Source of the DNA: Rhodococcus sp. PAMC28707
GTDB taxonomy: Bacteria > Actinomycetota > Actinomycetes > Mycobacteriales > Mycobacteriaceae
NCBI RefSeq assembly: GCF_004795915.1
Contig: NZ_CP039253.1
Location: forward strand, 930,001-994,000
Length of the DNA stretch: 64,000 nt
Direction of reading: 5' to 3'
Under the pieces are notes generated by a model. The model had not been told where the DNA came from. It saw only the letters and a program-made list of their open reading frames with translations, and made no database searches. How positions within the stretch are numbered: position 1 is the stretch's first letter; each line of letters begins with the position of its first letter. Made by a program: the position numbers and the translations under genes. Below, piece after piece: positions 10,401 to 25,400 of the stretch.

Positions 10401-13400
10401 GACATGCGTACGCAACACCAGGGTGTTGACGAACATACCCACCATGTCGTCCAGTTCGGACTGGCCACGGCCTGCGATAGGCGCGCCGATGGCGATGTCA
10501 TCGGTACCGGACATGCGGGCGAGGAACACCGCCATCGCGGTGTGCACGACCATGAACAGTGTGCTGCCCGTCGTTCGAGCCACGTCGAGCAATGCACGAT
10601 GTAGCTCGGCATCGATTCGGAACGGGACTTTCCCGCCCTCGTAGGTGCGAATCGATGGGCGCGATCGGTCGGTAGGCAGGTTCAGCTCGTCCGGCAATCC
10701 GGCCAATGCCCCTTTCCAGTACGACACCTGCTGGGCAGCAATCGAATCCGGATCGTCCTCGCTGCCGAGGGTCTCGCGCTGCCACAGCGCGTAATCGGCA
10801 TACTGCACCGGCAACGGAGCCCAACCCGGGGCCTCACCGGCAGAACGTGCCGAATACGCCACCATCACATCACGCGTCAACGGACCCATCGACCAGCCAT
10901 CGGCCGAAATATGGTGTGCCACCAGCACGAGCACATATTCATCCGGGCCGACCTGAAACAGCTCGCCTCGCATCGGCAACTCGGTGGTGACATCGAATCC
11001 AGCGGAAATGACCTGCTCCACACGACGAGAAATGTCGGCCGGATCCACCTGCTGCGGTACCAATGTCGGTGCCGCTGCCGAGACAGTGAGAATCACTTGC
11101 GCCGCAATACCATCGGTTTCCGGATACACGGTACGCAACGACTCGTGGCGAGCGAGAACATCTCGCACCGCCGCATTGAGGGCGCCGATGTCGAGTGCCC
11201 CTGACAACCGCACTGCTACCGGGATGTTGTTGACCGCCGAACCGGCATCGAATCGGTTCAGGAACCACATCCGCTGCTGCGCCAACGACAACGGCACCAC
11301 ACCCGGACGCTCCCGCGCCACCAACGCAACCCGATCCCCCGACCCCACCGACTGCTCCACCCGAACCGCCAAACCACCCACCGACGGCGCCTCGAACACC
11401 AACCGCACCGGCACCACCGCATCCAACGCCACACCCAACCGCGACACCACCTGCGTCGCAATCAACGAATTACCACCCAACGCAAAGAAATCATCATCGA
11501 CACCCACACGATCAACACCCAGCACCTCCGAAAACACCCGCGCCACCGCCTCCTCCACCGGAGTCGACGGAGCCCGAAACACCACAGCCTCGAACACCGG
11601 AGCCGGCAACGCCGCCCGATCCAACTTCCCATTCACCGTCAACGGCAACGCATCCAACACCACAAACGCCGACGGCACCATGTACGACGGCACCACCGCA
11701 CCCAACGCCACCTTCACCTCAGCCACATCCAAAGACACACCCACACCACCAACCACATACGCCACCAACTGATCTCCCGCAAACTCATCCACCCGAGCAA
11801 CCACCGCCACATCGACCACCCCATCCACACCACGCAACGCCGACTCGATCTCCCCCAACTCGATCCGGAAACCACGCACCTTCACCTGAAAATCACTACG
11901 CCCCACATACTCCAACTCACCAGAACCACCCCACCGCACCACATCACCCGTCCGATACAACCGAGAACCCACACCCACACCCGCAACACCGACAAACGGA
12001 TTCGCCACAAACCGCTCCGCCGTCAAATCCACCCGACCCACATACCCACGCGCCAACTGCACACCCGCCAAATACAACTCACCCGACACACCCACCGGCA
12101 CCGGATGCAACCGCTCATCGAGCACCAACACACCCGTATTCCACTCCGGCACACCAATAGGCACACCCGCAACATCACCCGCCCCCACCTCATGCACCGT
12201 CACCGACACCGCAGCCTCCGTCGGACCATACAAATTGAACAACGCACCCGCATTACCCCGACGGAACCACTGCGCAGTCGCACCCGGCAACGCCTCACCG
12301 ATCGCCAACACCCGCACCAACGAACTCGACAACACACCACCCGACACCGCCAACAACGCCGACAACGTCGACGGCACCACATGCAACGTCGTCACCGACT
12401 CCGCCACCATCAACTCATGCAGATACGCCGCATCCCGATGCCCCTCCACCGACGCCACCACCACCGACGCACCCGACACCAACGCCGACCAGAACTCCCA
12501 CACCGACAAATCGAACGTCGCCGCAGTCTTGAGCAACACCACATCACCGACACCCAACCCGAACTCGGACCTCTTCCACACCAACTGATTCACCACAGCC
12601 TCATGCGCAACCGCCACACCCTTCGGCCGACCCGTCGACCCCGACGTGAAAATCACATACGCCGCATTCGACCCCCTCAACACCGACAACCGCTCACCCT
12701 CACCGACAACCTCACCCGAAAACCCCGACACATCCAACGAACCCACATCCACCACCGACACACCAACACCCATACCAGCAAACACACCCACATCCCCACC
12801 ACCGGAAACCAACACCAACACCGGAGACGCCACCTCCACAATGAACCCATTACGCTCCGCCGGCAGATCCGGATCCAAAGGCACATACGCACCACCAGCA
12901 ACCACCACCGCATACATCCCCACCAACAAATCCACCCCACGCCGCATACCCAACCCCACCAACACCTCAGGACCCACACCCTCACCGATCAACCACCGAG
13001 CCAAACGAAACACCCGCTCCCCGAACTCCCCATACGACAACCGCTCACCCCCGAACACCACCGCCACCGCACCCGGAACCTCCACCACCCGATCAACGAA
13101 CAACGACGCCAACGTCGAACCCGAACCCACACTCCGCTCGGTATCACTGAACCCCAACAAACTCGCCCGCTCCTGCGCACCCACCAACTCCACATCACCC
13201 ACCACCACAGACGAATCACCCACCACAGCACGCAACACACTCACCAAACGCTCCGCAAAACCATCCACCGTCGACCGATCGAACAAATCCGTCGCAAACG
13301 TGAAATACCCACCCACACCCAGAGGACGACCACCCTCGTCGTAACGATCCGTCACGATCAAATGCAGATCGAACTGCGAAATCCCCGTATCGGCGTCCAG

Positions 13401-16400
13401 ACCGCTGACCGACAACCCGGACAACTCCAGCGAACTCTGCGCAAGATTCTGAAAAGACAAGCCCACCTGGAACAACGGATGCCGCGCGGTCGACCGAACC
13501 GGGTTGAGCACTTCCACGAGCCGCTCGAACGGAATATCCGCATGCGCGAACGCCTGCAGATCACTCGCCCGAGTCTGCGCCAACAACTCCTCGAACGTCA
13601 TCGAAGAATCCACCCGACTACGGAAGACCAACGTATTGACGAACATTCCGATGATGTCGTCCAACGCTTTGTCGCTACGCCCGGCGAACGGAGTGCCGAT
13701 CGCAATGTCATCGGTACCCGACAATCGAGCGAACAACACGGCCATCGCCGAATGCACCACCATGAACAGTGTGCTGTTGGTCCGACGCGCAAGCTGCACG
13801 AGTTGAGCATGCAGGTCCGCATCGACCGCGAAGTCGGCTCGATCTCCTGCATACGACTGCACCGCCGGACGCGGACGATCGATCGGCAGATCGAGCTGAT
13901 CCGGAAGGTCCGCCAGTGCGGTCTTCCAGTACGACACCTGCTGCGAGGCAATCGAATCCGGATCGTCCTCGCTGCCGAGGACCTCACGCTGCCACAACGC
14001 GTAATCGGCATACTGCACCCGCAACGGAGCCCAACCCGGGGCCTCACCGGCAGAGCGGGCCGCATACGCCACCATCACATCACGCGTCAACGGACCCATC
14101 GAGGAACCATCAGCGGAGATATGGTGCACCACGAGGGCAAGCACGTGTTCCGTCGAAGAGATGGTGAACAACCGGACCCGCAGCGGTATCTCCGTCGTCA
14201 CATCGAACGTCGTCGATGCCAGCGCACGCACCCGGCTCTCGACGTCCGAAGCATCGATCTCGACGACCAGGATGTCGGGCTTGACCCGTTCCGCCGGGAC
14301 GACGAACTGGATCGGGCCGTCCTCGGTCTCGGGGTACATCGTGCGGAGAGACTCGTGCCGTGCAATGACATCTCGCACCGCAGCCTCTACGGCAGCGACA
14401 TCCAATTCACCCGACAACCTGATGGCGACCGGCACGTTGTACGCCGCCGAACCGACATCGAATCGGTTCAGGAACCACATCCGCTGCTGCGCCAACGACA
14501 ACGGCACCACACCCGGACGCTCCCGCGCCACCAACGCAACCCGATCCCCCGACCCCACCGACTGCTCCACCCGAACCGCCAAACCACCCACCGACGGCGC
14601 CTCGAACACCAACCGCACCGGCACCACCGCATCCAACGCCACACCCAACCGCGACACCACCTGCGTCGCAATCAACGAATTACCACCCAACGCAAAGAAA
14701 TCATCATCGACACCCACACGATCAACACCCAACACCTCCGAAAACACCCGCGCCACCGCCTCCTCCACCGGAGTCGACGGAGCCCGAAACACCACAGCCT
14801 CGAACACCGGAGCCGGCAACGCCCCCCGATCCAACTTCCCATTCACCGTCAACGGCAACGCATCCAACACCACAAACGCCGACGGCACCATGTACGACGG
14901 CACCACCGCACCCAACGCCACCTTCACCTCAGCCACATCCAAAGACACACCCACACCACCAACCACATACGCCACCAACTGATCTCCCGCAAACTCATCC
15001 ACCCGAGCAACCACCGCCACATCGACCACCCCATCCACACCACGCAACGCCGACTCGATCTCCCCCAACTCGATCCGGAAACCACGCACCTTCACCTGAA
15101 AATCACTACGCCCCACATACTCCAACTCACCAGAACCACCCCACCGCACCACATCACCCGTCCGATACAACCGAGAACCCACACCCACACCCGCAACACC
15201 GACAAACGGATTCGCCACAAACCGCTCCGCCGTCAAATCCACCCGACCCACATACCCACGCGCCAACTGCACACCCGCCAAATACAACTCACCCGACACA
15301 CCCACCGGCACCGGATGCAACCGCTCATCGAGCACCAACACACCCGTATTCCACTCCGGCACACCAATAGGCACACCCGCAACATCACCCGCCCCCACCT
15401 CATGCACCGTCACCGACACCGCAGCCTCCGTCGGACCATACAAATTGAACAACGCACCCGCATTACCCCGACGGAACCACTGCGCAGTCGCACCCGGCAA
15501 CGCCTCACCGATCGCCAACACCCGCACCAACGAACTCGACAACACACCACCCGACACCGCCAACAACGCCGACAACGTCGACGGCACCACATGCAACGTC
15601 GTCACCGACTCCGCCACCATCAACTCATGCAGATACGCCGCATCCCGATGCCCCTCCACCGACGCCACCACCACCGACGCACCCGACACCAACGCCGACC
15701 AGAACTCCCACACCGACAAATCGAACGTCGCCGCAGTCTTGAGCAACACCACATCACCGACACCCAACCCGAACTCGGACCTCTTCCACACCAACTGATT
15801 CACCACAGCCTCATGCGCAACCGCCACACCCTTCGGCCGACCCGTCGACCCCGACGTGAAAATCACATACGCCGCATTCGACCCCCTCAACACCGACAAC
15901 CGCTCACCCTCACCGACAACCTCACCCGAAAACCCCGACACATCCAACGAACCCACATCCACCACCGACACACCAACACCCATACCAGCAAACACACCCA
16001 CATCCCCACCACCGGAAACCAACACCAACACCGGAGACGCCACCTCCACAATGAACCCATTACGCTCCGCCGGCAGATCCGGATCCAAAGGCACATACGC
16101 ACCACCAGCAACCACCACCGCATACATCCCCACCAACAAATCCACCCCACGCCGCATACCCAACCCCACCAACACCTCAGGACCCACACCCTCACCGATC
16201 AACCACCGAGCCAAACGAAACACCCGCTCCCCGAACTCCCCATACGACAACCGCTCACCCCCGAACACCACCGCCACCGCACCCGGAACCTCCACCACCC
16301 GATCAACGAACAACGACGCCAACGTCGAACCCGAACCCACACTCCGCTCGGTATCACTGAACCCCAACAAACTCGCCCGCTCCTGCGCACCCACCAACTC

Positions 16401-19400
16401 CACATCACCCACCACCACAGACGAATCACCCACCACAGCACGCAACACACTCACCAAACGCTCCGCAAAACCATCCACCGTCGACCGATCGAACAAATCC
16501 GTCGCAAACGTGAACTCCGCGTTGATCTCTGCCGGGCGCCCGTCCGCGGTCGTGCCGTCGAAGATGGTCAATTGGAGATCGGTCTTGGCCAGCGGCGAAT
16601 TGACGTCGACCGGAGCAAGCGTCAACCCCGGGAGTTCGAGGCTGGCTCGGGTCATGTTCTGGAACGACAGACCGACCTGGAACAACGGGTTTCTGGCCGT
16701 CGACCGAACCGGGTTGAGCACCTCCACGAGCCGCTCGAACGGCACGTCCGCATGCGCGAACGCCTGCAGATCGGTTTCCCGGGTCTGCGCCAACAACTCC
16801 TCGAACGTCATCGAAGAATCCACCCGACTACGGAAGACCAACGTATTGACGAACATCCCGATCATGTCGTCCAACGCTTTGTCGCCTCGACCTGCGACCG
16901 GAGTGCCCACGGCAATGTCGGATACGTTCGACAACCTGGCGAGCAATACTGCGAATGCAGCGTGCATCGTCATGAACAATGTCGTGTGGTGCCTACGTGA
17001 CAGTTCCAGAAGCGCACGGTGGAGCTCTGCATCCACGGTGAACCGAACGGAATCGCCACGGAAGCTCTGATGCGCTGGTCGACGTCGATCCGACGGCATG
17101 TCCAGCTGATCCGGAAGCCCGGCCAGTGCGGTCTTCCAGTACGACACCTGCTGCGAGGCAATCGAATCCGGATCGTCTTCGCTGCCGAGGGTCTCGCGCT
17201 GCCACAGCGCGTAATCGGCGTACTGCACCGGCAACGGAGCCCAACCCGGGGCCTCACCGGCAGAGCGGGCCGCATACGCCACCATCACGTCACGCACGAG
17301 TGGCGCCATGGAGGCACCGTCCGCGGACACGTGATGGATAACGAACGCAAGGACGTACTCGTCGTGCGCCAACTCGAACAGCTTCGCGGCCCGCGGAATC
17401 TCGGTCGTGACGTCGAAGGCCGTCATCATCAGATCGATGACACGGTGACGTACATCGTCTTCCTGGACGTCGGCGATCACCAAACTCGCGTTCGCCTCAC
17501 CGACGGGCAGAATCTTCTGGTGCGGGCCCTCCATCGAGTCCGGGTATACCGTGCGGAGAGATTCGTGGCGTGCGATCAGATCGGCCACAGCGGCTGCGAG
17601 AGCGGGGACGTTGAGTTCACCGCTCAACCGAACTGCGAACGGGATGTTGTCGACGGCCGACGTGGTGTCGTACTGGTTGAGGAACCAATAACGCTGCTGC
17701 GCCAAGGACAGCGGTATCTGCGCCGGGCGGTCGACAGCGACGAGTGCCCGTTGCCCGCCACTACCGACCTGGCTGGCGATGCGCGCGGCGAGGTCGGCGA
17801 CGCTGGACGCCTCGAACAGTTCGCGCACGCCGATCTTGGTGTTGAGAACCTGCCCCAACCTGGAGACGAGCTGTGTGGCGATCAGTGAATTGCCACCGAG
17901 TTCGAAGAAGTCGTCGTCGAGTCCTACTCGATCGAGACCGAGAACTCCGGCGAAAGTCTCGGCCACGATCTCCTCCACCGGTGTGGTGGGTACGCGGAAC
18001 TCTTTGATCTCCATGATCGGGGCCGGCAAAGCCTTACGGTCGAGCTTCCCGCTCGACCCGAGCGGGAAATCCTCGAGTTCGACGAAAACGGACGGCACCA
18101 TGTACTCGGCCAACTTGGAGCCGAGGGCGGTCCGAACCGCCGCGCTGTCGAAGTCCGCGGAGTCCGTTACGACGTATGCCACCAGTTGCTCGTCTCGGAC
18201 CAGTACTGCGGCCTGAGAAATCGAATTCTGTTCCAGCAGAATGGTCTCGATCTCGCCGAGCTCGATGCGCAAACCGCGGAGCTTGACCTGGAAGTCACTG
18301 CGACCCACGTAGTCGAGCTCACCGCCGGCATTCCAACGAACGACATCGCCCGTTCGGTAGAGCCGCTCACCGCGAACGCGGGCCTCCGGTATCGGATGCG
18401 CGACGAATCGGTCCGCCGTCAAATCGGGACGGCCGACGTAACCCCGTGCCAACTGCACGCCGGCGAGATAGAGCTCGCCCTCGACGCCGACGGGGACCGG
18501 GGAGAGCCGACGGTCCAACACGAAAACACGGGTGTTCCACACCGGCGCGCCGATAGGAATGACCGTCTCGCCCCGCCGCACCTCATGGAAGGTGACATCG
18601 ACCGCGGCTTCCGTCGGGCCGTACAGGTTGTGTAGCGAAATGTGCGGCAGGGTCGAGAACACTCGCTGGGCCGTGGCCGCCGGAAGAGCTTCGCCGGAGG
18701 CGAATATCATCCGCAGACTTGGCAATCGAGTGCCGCGCCCCTCGAGTTCGGAGACGAACACCGCCAGCATCGACGGCACGAAGTGCATGGTGGTCACGGA
18801 TTCGTCGGCAATCAGCCGGGCGAGATAGTTCGGATCACGGTGACCGTCGGGAATCGCGACGACGATCGAAGCACCCACCTGAAGCGCCCAGAAGAACTCC
18901 CAGACCGATACATCGAAGGTGAACGGAGTTTTCTGCAACACAACGTCGCTCGCGGTCAAGCAGTAGGTGTCCTGCATCCACAGAAGCCGGTTGACGATCG
19001 CCTCATGCGAAACCGCCACACCCTTCGGCCGACCCGTCGACCCCGACGTGAAAATCACATACGCCGCATTCGACCCCCTCAACACCGACAACCGCTCACC
19101 ATCCCCCACAACCTCACCCGAAAAACCAGACACATCCAACGAACCCACATCCACCACCGACACACCACCACCAGCAAACACACCCACATCCCCACCACCG
19201 GAAACCAACACCAACACCGGCGACGCCACCTCCACAATGAACCCATTACGCTCCGCCGGCAGATCCGGATCCAAAGGCACATACGCACCACCCGCCACCA
19301 CCACCGCATACATCCCCACCAACAAATCCACCCCACGCCGCATACCCAACCCCACCAACACCTCAGGACCCACACCCTCACCGATCAACCACCGAGCCAA

Positions 19401-22400
19401 ACGAAACACCCGCTCCCCGAACTCCCCATACGACAACCGCTCACCCCCGAACACCACCGCCACCGCACCCGGAACCTCCACCACCCGATCAACGAACAAC
19501 GACGCCAACGTCGAACCCGAAACACCCTCCAACACACGAGAAGTCCCATTCCACCCCGACACCACAACATCACGCTCCGCAACACCCAACACACCAATAT
19601 CACCCACCACCACAGACGAATCCGCCACCACAGCCTCCAACACCCGAACAAACCGCTCCGCAAACAACACCATCGTCGACTCATCGAACAAATCCGTCGC
19701 ATACGTCAACGTCGCCGACAACCCCGCAGCACCACCATCGACATCGAACAACTCCGTCACCGTCACCTGCACATCGAACTTCGCAACCGCAACATCGAAA
19801 TCAACCGCCGACACCGACAACCCCGGCAACTCCAGCGAAGACCGCTCCAAATTCTGGAACGACAACATCACCTGAAACAACGGATGACGCCCCTGCGACC
19901 GAGCCGGATTGAGCACCTCCACCAACCGCTCGAACGGCACATCCGCATGCCCGAACGCCCCCAAATCCCGCTCACGCACATCCCGAACCACATCAGCAAA
20001 CGACCAATCCGAACCGAACACCGTCCGCAACACCAACGTATTGACAAACATCCCGATCACATCATCGAGAGCAGCCTCACCACGCCCCGCCACCGGCGTA
20101 CCCACCGCCACATCATCAGACCCCGACAACCGCGACAACAACACCGCCAACGCCGAATGCACCACCATGAACAACGACGCATTCAACTCCCGCGCCACCA
20201 CACTCAACCCACGATGCACCCCCGCATCCACCGAAAACACAACATTCGCACCACGATTGGACGCCACAACAGGACGAACCCGATCAGAAGGCAAATCCAA
20301 CTGATCCGGCAAACCCTCCAACGCCAACCGCCAAAACGAAACCTGCTGCGACAACAACGAATCCGGTTCCAACTCCGACCCCAACACCGCACGCTGCCAC
20401 AACGCATAATCGGCATACTGCACCGCAAGAGGAGCCCACCCCGGCTCCTCACCCCCAGCCCGCGCCACATACGCACCCATCACATCCCGCGTCAACGGCC
20501 CCATCGAAAAACCATCAGCCGCAATATGATGCACCACAAACACCACAACGAACTCCGAACCCACACCACCCGAACCCACAACCTCGAACAAACGAGCACG
20601 AAACGGCACCTCCGCCGTCACATCGAACCCAACAGAGACGAACTCGCGCAGTCGATCGGCGAGCTCAGCCGCTGTGACGCGTTGTGGAGTCATATCGGGA
20701 CTGACGATGGCGGTCGGCAAAATCTCCTGAGTGCCTGCGCCGTCGATGTCCGGGTAGACGGTGCGTAGTGACTCATGGCGGGTAAGCACGTCGTCGACTG
20801 CACGTCCGAGCGCAGCGACGTCGAGCTCACCGGTCAGCCTGATCGCCACCGGAATGTTGTTCACTGCAGAAGCAGTATCGAACCGGTTCAGGAACCACAT
20901 CCGCTGCTGCGCCAACGACAACGGAACAACATCCGGCCGCTCCTGCGCCACCAGCGCAACACGTGCACCTGCTCCGACCTGAGACTCCACCAACGACGCC
21001 AACGCACCCACCTTCGGCGCATCGAACAGAATCCGCACCGGAAGTCGTGTGTCAAGTGCCGCACCCAAACGAGACACCAACTGCGTCGCAATCAGCGAGT
21101 TACCACCAAGCTCGAAAAAATCATCATCGAGACCCACACGCCCCAGACCCAGCACCCCCGCAAAAGTCTCGGCCACGATCTCTTCCACCGGCGAAGTAGG
21201 CGCCCGAAACTCTTTGGCCTCCAAGACCGGATCCGGCAACGCCTTACGATCGAGCTTCCCACTCGATCCCAACGGAAACTCTTCCAGAACGACGAAGTTG
21301 GACGGCACCATATAGGCAGGCAACCGCAAAGCTGCTGCGGCGGTGACGTCGTCGATGTCGATGGTCTTTTCGGGTTCACCGAGCAAATACCCGACCAATT
21401 GATCATTCCGAACCAGCACGACGGCGCGGCACACCGAGGACACGTCGGTCAGTACAGCCTCGATCTCACCCAACTCGATACGCAAACCACGCAACTTCAC
21501 CTGGAAATCGGTACGCCCCACATACTCGATCTCGCCGTCCCGCGTCCACCGAACCAAGTCCCCGGTCCGATACAGACGCGAACCCTGCGTTTCAGAGTTT
21601 GCAAACGGATCCGCCACAAAAGCACCAGCAGTCAAGTCCGGCCGAGCTACGTACCCCCGGGCAACCTGAGGACCAGAGAGATAGAGTTCGCCCGCTACTC
21701 CGACAGGCACCGGATGCAGACGCTCGTCGAGAACCAACGCACGCGTATTCCATACCGGCTTACCGATGGTGACAGTTCCGAGCGCGGAATTCACTGCGCC
21801 CTCGGTCGCATGCACCGTGAACTCGGTCGGACCGTACAAGTTGTGCAGAGCCACACCCGGCAAAGCGCGCTCGAAGGACCGCACCACCGACATCGGCAAC
21901 GCCTCACCGGCCGCGAGAACCACCCGCAGCGAACCGAACGAATCCGATTCGAAACCAGCCGTCTCCGCGATGAACACCGACAGCATCGACGGGACGAACG
22001 AGGTCATAGTGACCGCCTCATCAGCGATCACCTGCGCCAGGTACCGGGTGTCACGATGCCCGTCCGGTGCCGCCAATACCAAACGCCCACCGGAAAGCAA
22101 CGTACCGAACAACTCCCACAACGACACATCGAACGTCACCGGAGTCTTCTGCAACACCACATCCGCCGCACCCAACCCGAACCGCTCGGTAAGCCAGGAG
22201 ATCTGGTTGACGATCGCCTCATGCGAAACCGCCACACCCTTCGGCCGACCCGTCGACCCCGACGTGAAAATCACATACGCCGCATTCGACCCCCGCAACA
22301 CCGACAACCGCTCACCCTCACCGACAACCTCACCCGAAAACCCCGACACATCCAACGAACCCACATCCACCACCGACACACCAACACCCATACCAGCAAA

Positions 22401-25400
22401 CACACCCACATCCCCACCACCGGAAACCAACACCAACACCGGAGACGCCACCCCCACAATGAACCCATTACGCTCCGCCGGCAGATCCGGATCCAAAGGC
22501 ACATACGCACCACCAGCAACCACCACCGCATACATCCCCACCAACAAATCCACCCCACGCCGCATACCCAACCCCACCAACACCTCAGGACCCACACCCT
22601 CACCGATCAACCACCGAGCCAAACGAAACACCCGCTCCCCGAACTCCCCATACGACAACCGCTCACCCCCGAACACCACCGCCACCGCACCCGGAACCTC
22701 CACCACCCGATCAACGAACAACGACGCCAACGACACCCCGCCGGAACCCGAAACACCCTCCAACACACGAGAAGTCCCATTCCACCCCGACACCACAACA
22801 TCACGCTCCGCAACACCCAACACACCAATATCACCCACCACCACAGACGAATCCGCCACCACAGCCTCCAGCACCCGAACAAACCGCTCCGCAAACAACA
22901 CCATCGTCGACTCATCGAACAAATCCGTCGCATACGTCAACGTCGCCGACAACCCCGCAGCACCACCATCGACATCGAACAACTCCGTCACCGTCACCTG
23001 CACATCGAACTTCGCAACCGCAACATCGAAATCAACCGCCGACACCGACAACCCCGGCAACTCCAGCGAGGACCGCTCCAAATTCTGGAACGACAACATC
23101 ACCTGAAACAACGGATGACGCCCCTGCGACCGAGCCGGATTGAGCACCTCCACCAACCGCTCGAACGGCACATCCGCATGCCCGAACGCCCCCAAATCCC
23201 GCTCACGCACATCCCGAACCACATCAGCAAACGACCAATCCGAACCGAACACCGTCCGCAACACCAACGTATTGACAAACATCCCGATCACATCGTCGAG
23301 AGCAGCCTCACCACGCCCCGCCACCGGCGTACCCACCGCCACATCATCAGACCCCGACAACCGCGACAACAACACCGCCAACGCCGAATGCACCACCATG
23401 AACAACGACGCATTCAACTCCCGCGCCACCACACTCAACCCACGATGCACCCCCGCATCCACCGAAAACACAACATTCGCACCACGATTGGACGCCACAA
23501 CAGGACGAACCCGATCAGAAGGCAAATCCAACTGATCCGGCAAACCCTCCAACGCCAACCGCCAAAACGAAACCTGCTGCGACAACAACGAATCCGGTTC
23601 CAACTCCGACCCCAACACCGCACGCTGCCACAACGCATAATCGGCATACTGCACCGCCAAAGGAGCCCACCCCGGCTCCTCACCCCCAGCCCGCGCCACA
23701 TACGCACCCATCACATCCCGCGTCAACGGCCCCATCGAAAAACCATCAGCCGCAATATGATGCACCACAAACACCACAACGAACTCCGAACCAACACCAC
23801 CCGAACCCACAACCTCGAACAAACGAGCACGAAACGGCACCTCCGCCGTCACATCGAACCCAACAGAGACGAACTCGACCACACGGTCGAGCACGTCCAC
23901 CTCTACCACCGGCTCAGCCGTCAAGGTGGGAGCCACAGCATCGACCTCGAGCACCAGCTGTGATCCGACACCATCGATTTCGGGGTAGATCGTGCGTACG
24001 GATTCATGACGCGACAGGACGTCGCGGACAGCGGACTCCAGCGCGGCGACGTCGAGCTCACCGGTCAGCCTGATCGCCACCGGAATGTTGTTCACCGCAG
24101 AAGCAGTATCGAACCGGTTCAGGAACCACATCCGCTGCTGCGCCAACGACAACGGAACAACATCCGGCCGCTCCTGCGGCACGAGAGGTGCTCTTCCCCC
24201 GCCGCCCAGCGCAACTGCGGCGTCGACGAGTACTGCGAGTCCCGCGACCGTCGGCGCGTCGAAGAAGTCGCGAACGTCGATCCGGATGTCGAATCGCGCG
24301 TTGATGCGCGAGATCACCCGGGTGGCGATCAACGAGTTACCGCCGATCGCAAAGAAATCGTCGTCGGCACCGATGGTCTCGGAACCGAGTACCTCAGCGA
24401 AGACCGCCGCAAGCGCCAGCTCGGTATCGGTGGACGGCTCCCGATATTCGCTTGCCAACGAGGAGAAGTCGGGAGCGGGGAGAGCTCGTCGGTCGAGTTT
24501 GCCACTGGAACCGAGTGGGAACTCCGCGACTGCGACGAACAACGCGGGGACCATGTATTCCGGCATTCGGGACGCGACAGCCTGCGCCAGCGTCTCCTGA
24601 TCGATGAGTTCGCCCTGCGCGGGCACCACATACGCGAGAAGGACATCGCCCAGCGTGTCGTCGGTGTGGACGAGTGCGACTGCTTGCGCGACCGAAGGAT
24701 GCTCGAGAACGGCAGTTTCGATCTCACCGAGCTCGATACGAAGACCACGGAGCTTCACCTGAAAGTCGGTGCGTCCCACGTATTCCAGCATGTCGACCCC
24801 ATCGCGAGGTGCCCACCGGACCAGGTCGCCGGTCCGGTACATCTGGCGTCCATCGTCGAACGGATCAGCCACGAACCGATCGGCTGTCAGGTCCGGTCGC
24901 GCTACGTAGCCACGTGCAAGTTGGACGCCCGCCAGATAGAGCTCACCTTCGACACCGGTCGAGACCGGTCGGAGCCCGTCGTCCAACACGTAGAGCGAGG
25001 TGTCGTGCACGGCCCGGCCGATGGGGACGGATCCCGATTCCACATCGGCAGTCTCGTAGTACGTGACATCCACCGCGGCCTCTGTCGGTCCGTACAAGTT
25101 GTGCAGTTCTGCCGAGCTGACGGTATGAAATCGCGTCGTGGTCTGGGCCGGAAGCGCCTCCCCGGACGCAAAGACATATCGCAGCGTCTCGATCTCGCGG
25201 ACCGAGGGTTCTGCGACGAACACCGCGAGCATCGACGGCACGAAGTGCGCCACAGTGACACCGCGGTCGGTCATCACACGAGCAAGATACGCGGGATCAC
25301 GGTGTCCTTCGTGTGTCGCGACGACGAGACGGGCACCGATCTGCAAGGGCCAGAAGAATTCCCACACCGACACATCGAAAGTGAATGGTGTCTTTTGCAG

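Noticed and set aside
12105-17000. A 1631-codon open frame on the plus strand
   Set aside because: It runs antisense to NRPS-B modules 10-11. It is His/Arg/Thr-rich low-complexity translation and exists because the repeats are nearly free of T on the plus strand, so stop codons are rare.
11251-23877. Regular repeats considered as CRISPR or satellite DNA
   Set aside because: Repeats are 0.5-2 kb, in frame and coding for A, T and C domains; there is no short repeat-spacer pattern.
20775-23963. A 1062-codon open frame on the plus strand
   Set aside because: Same cause as the other long antisense frame: skewed repeat composition opposite NRPS-B modules 8-9; no domain and no ribosome-binding site.
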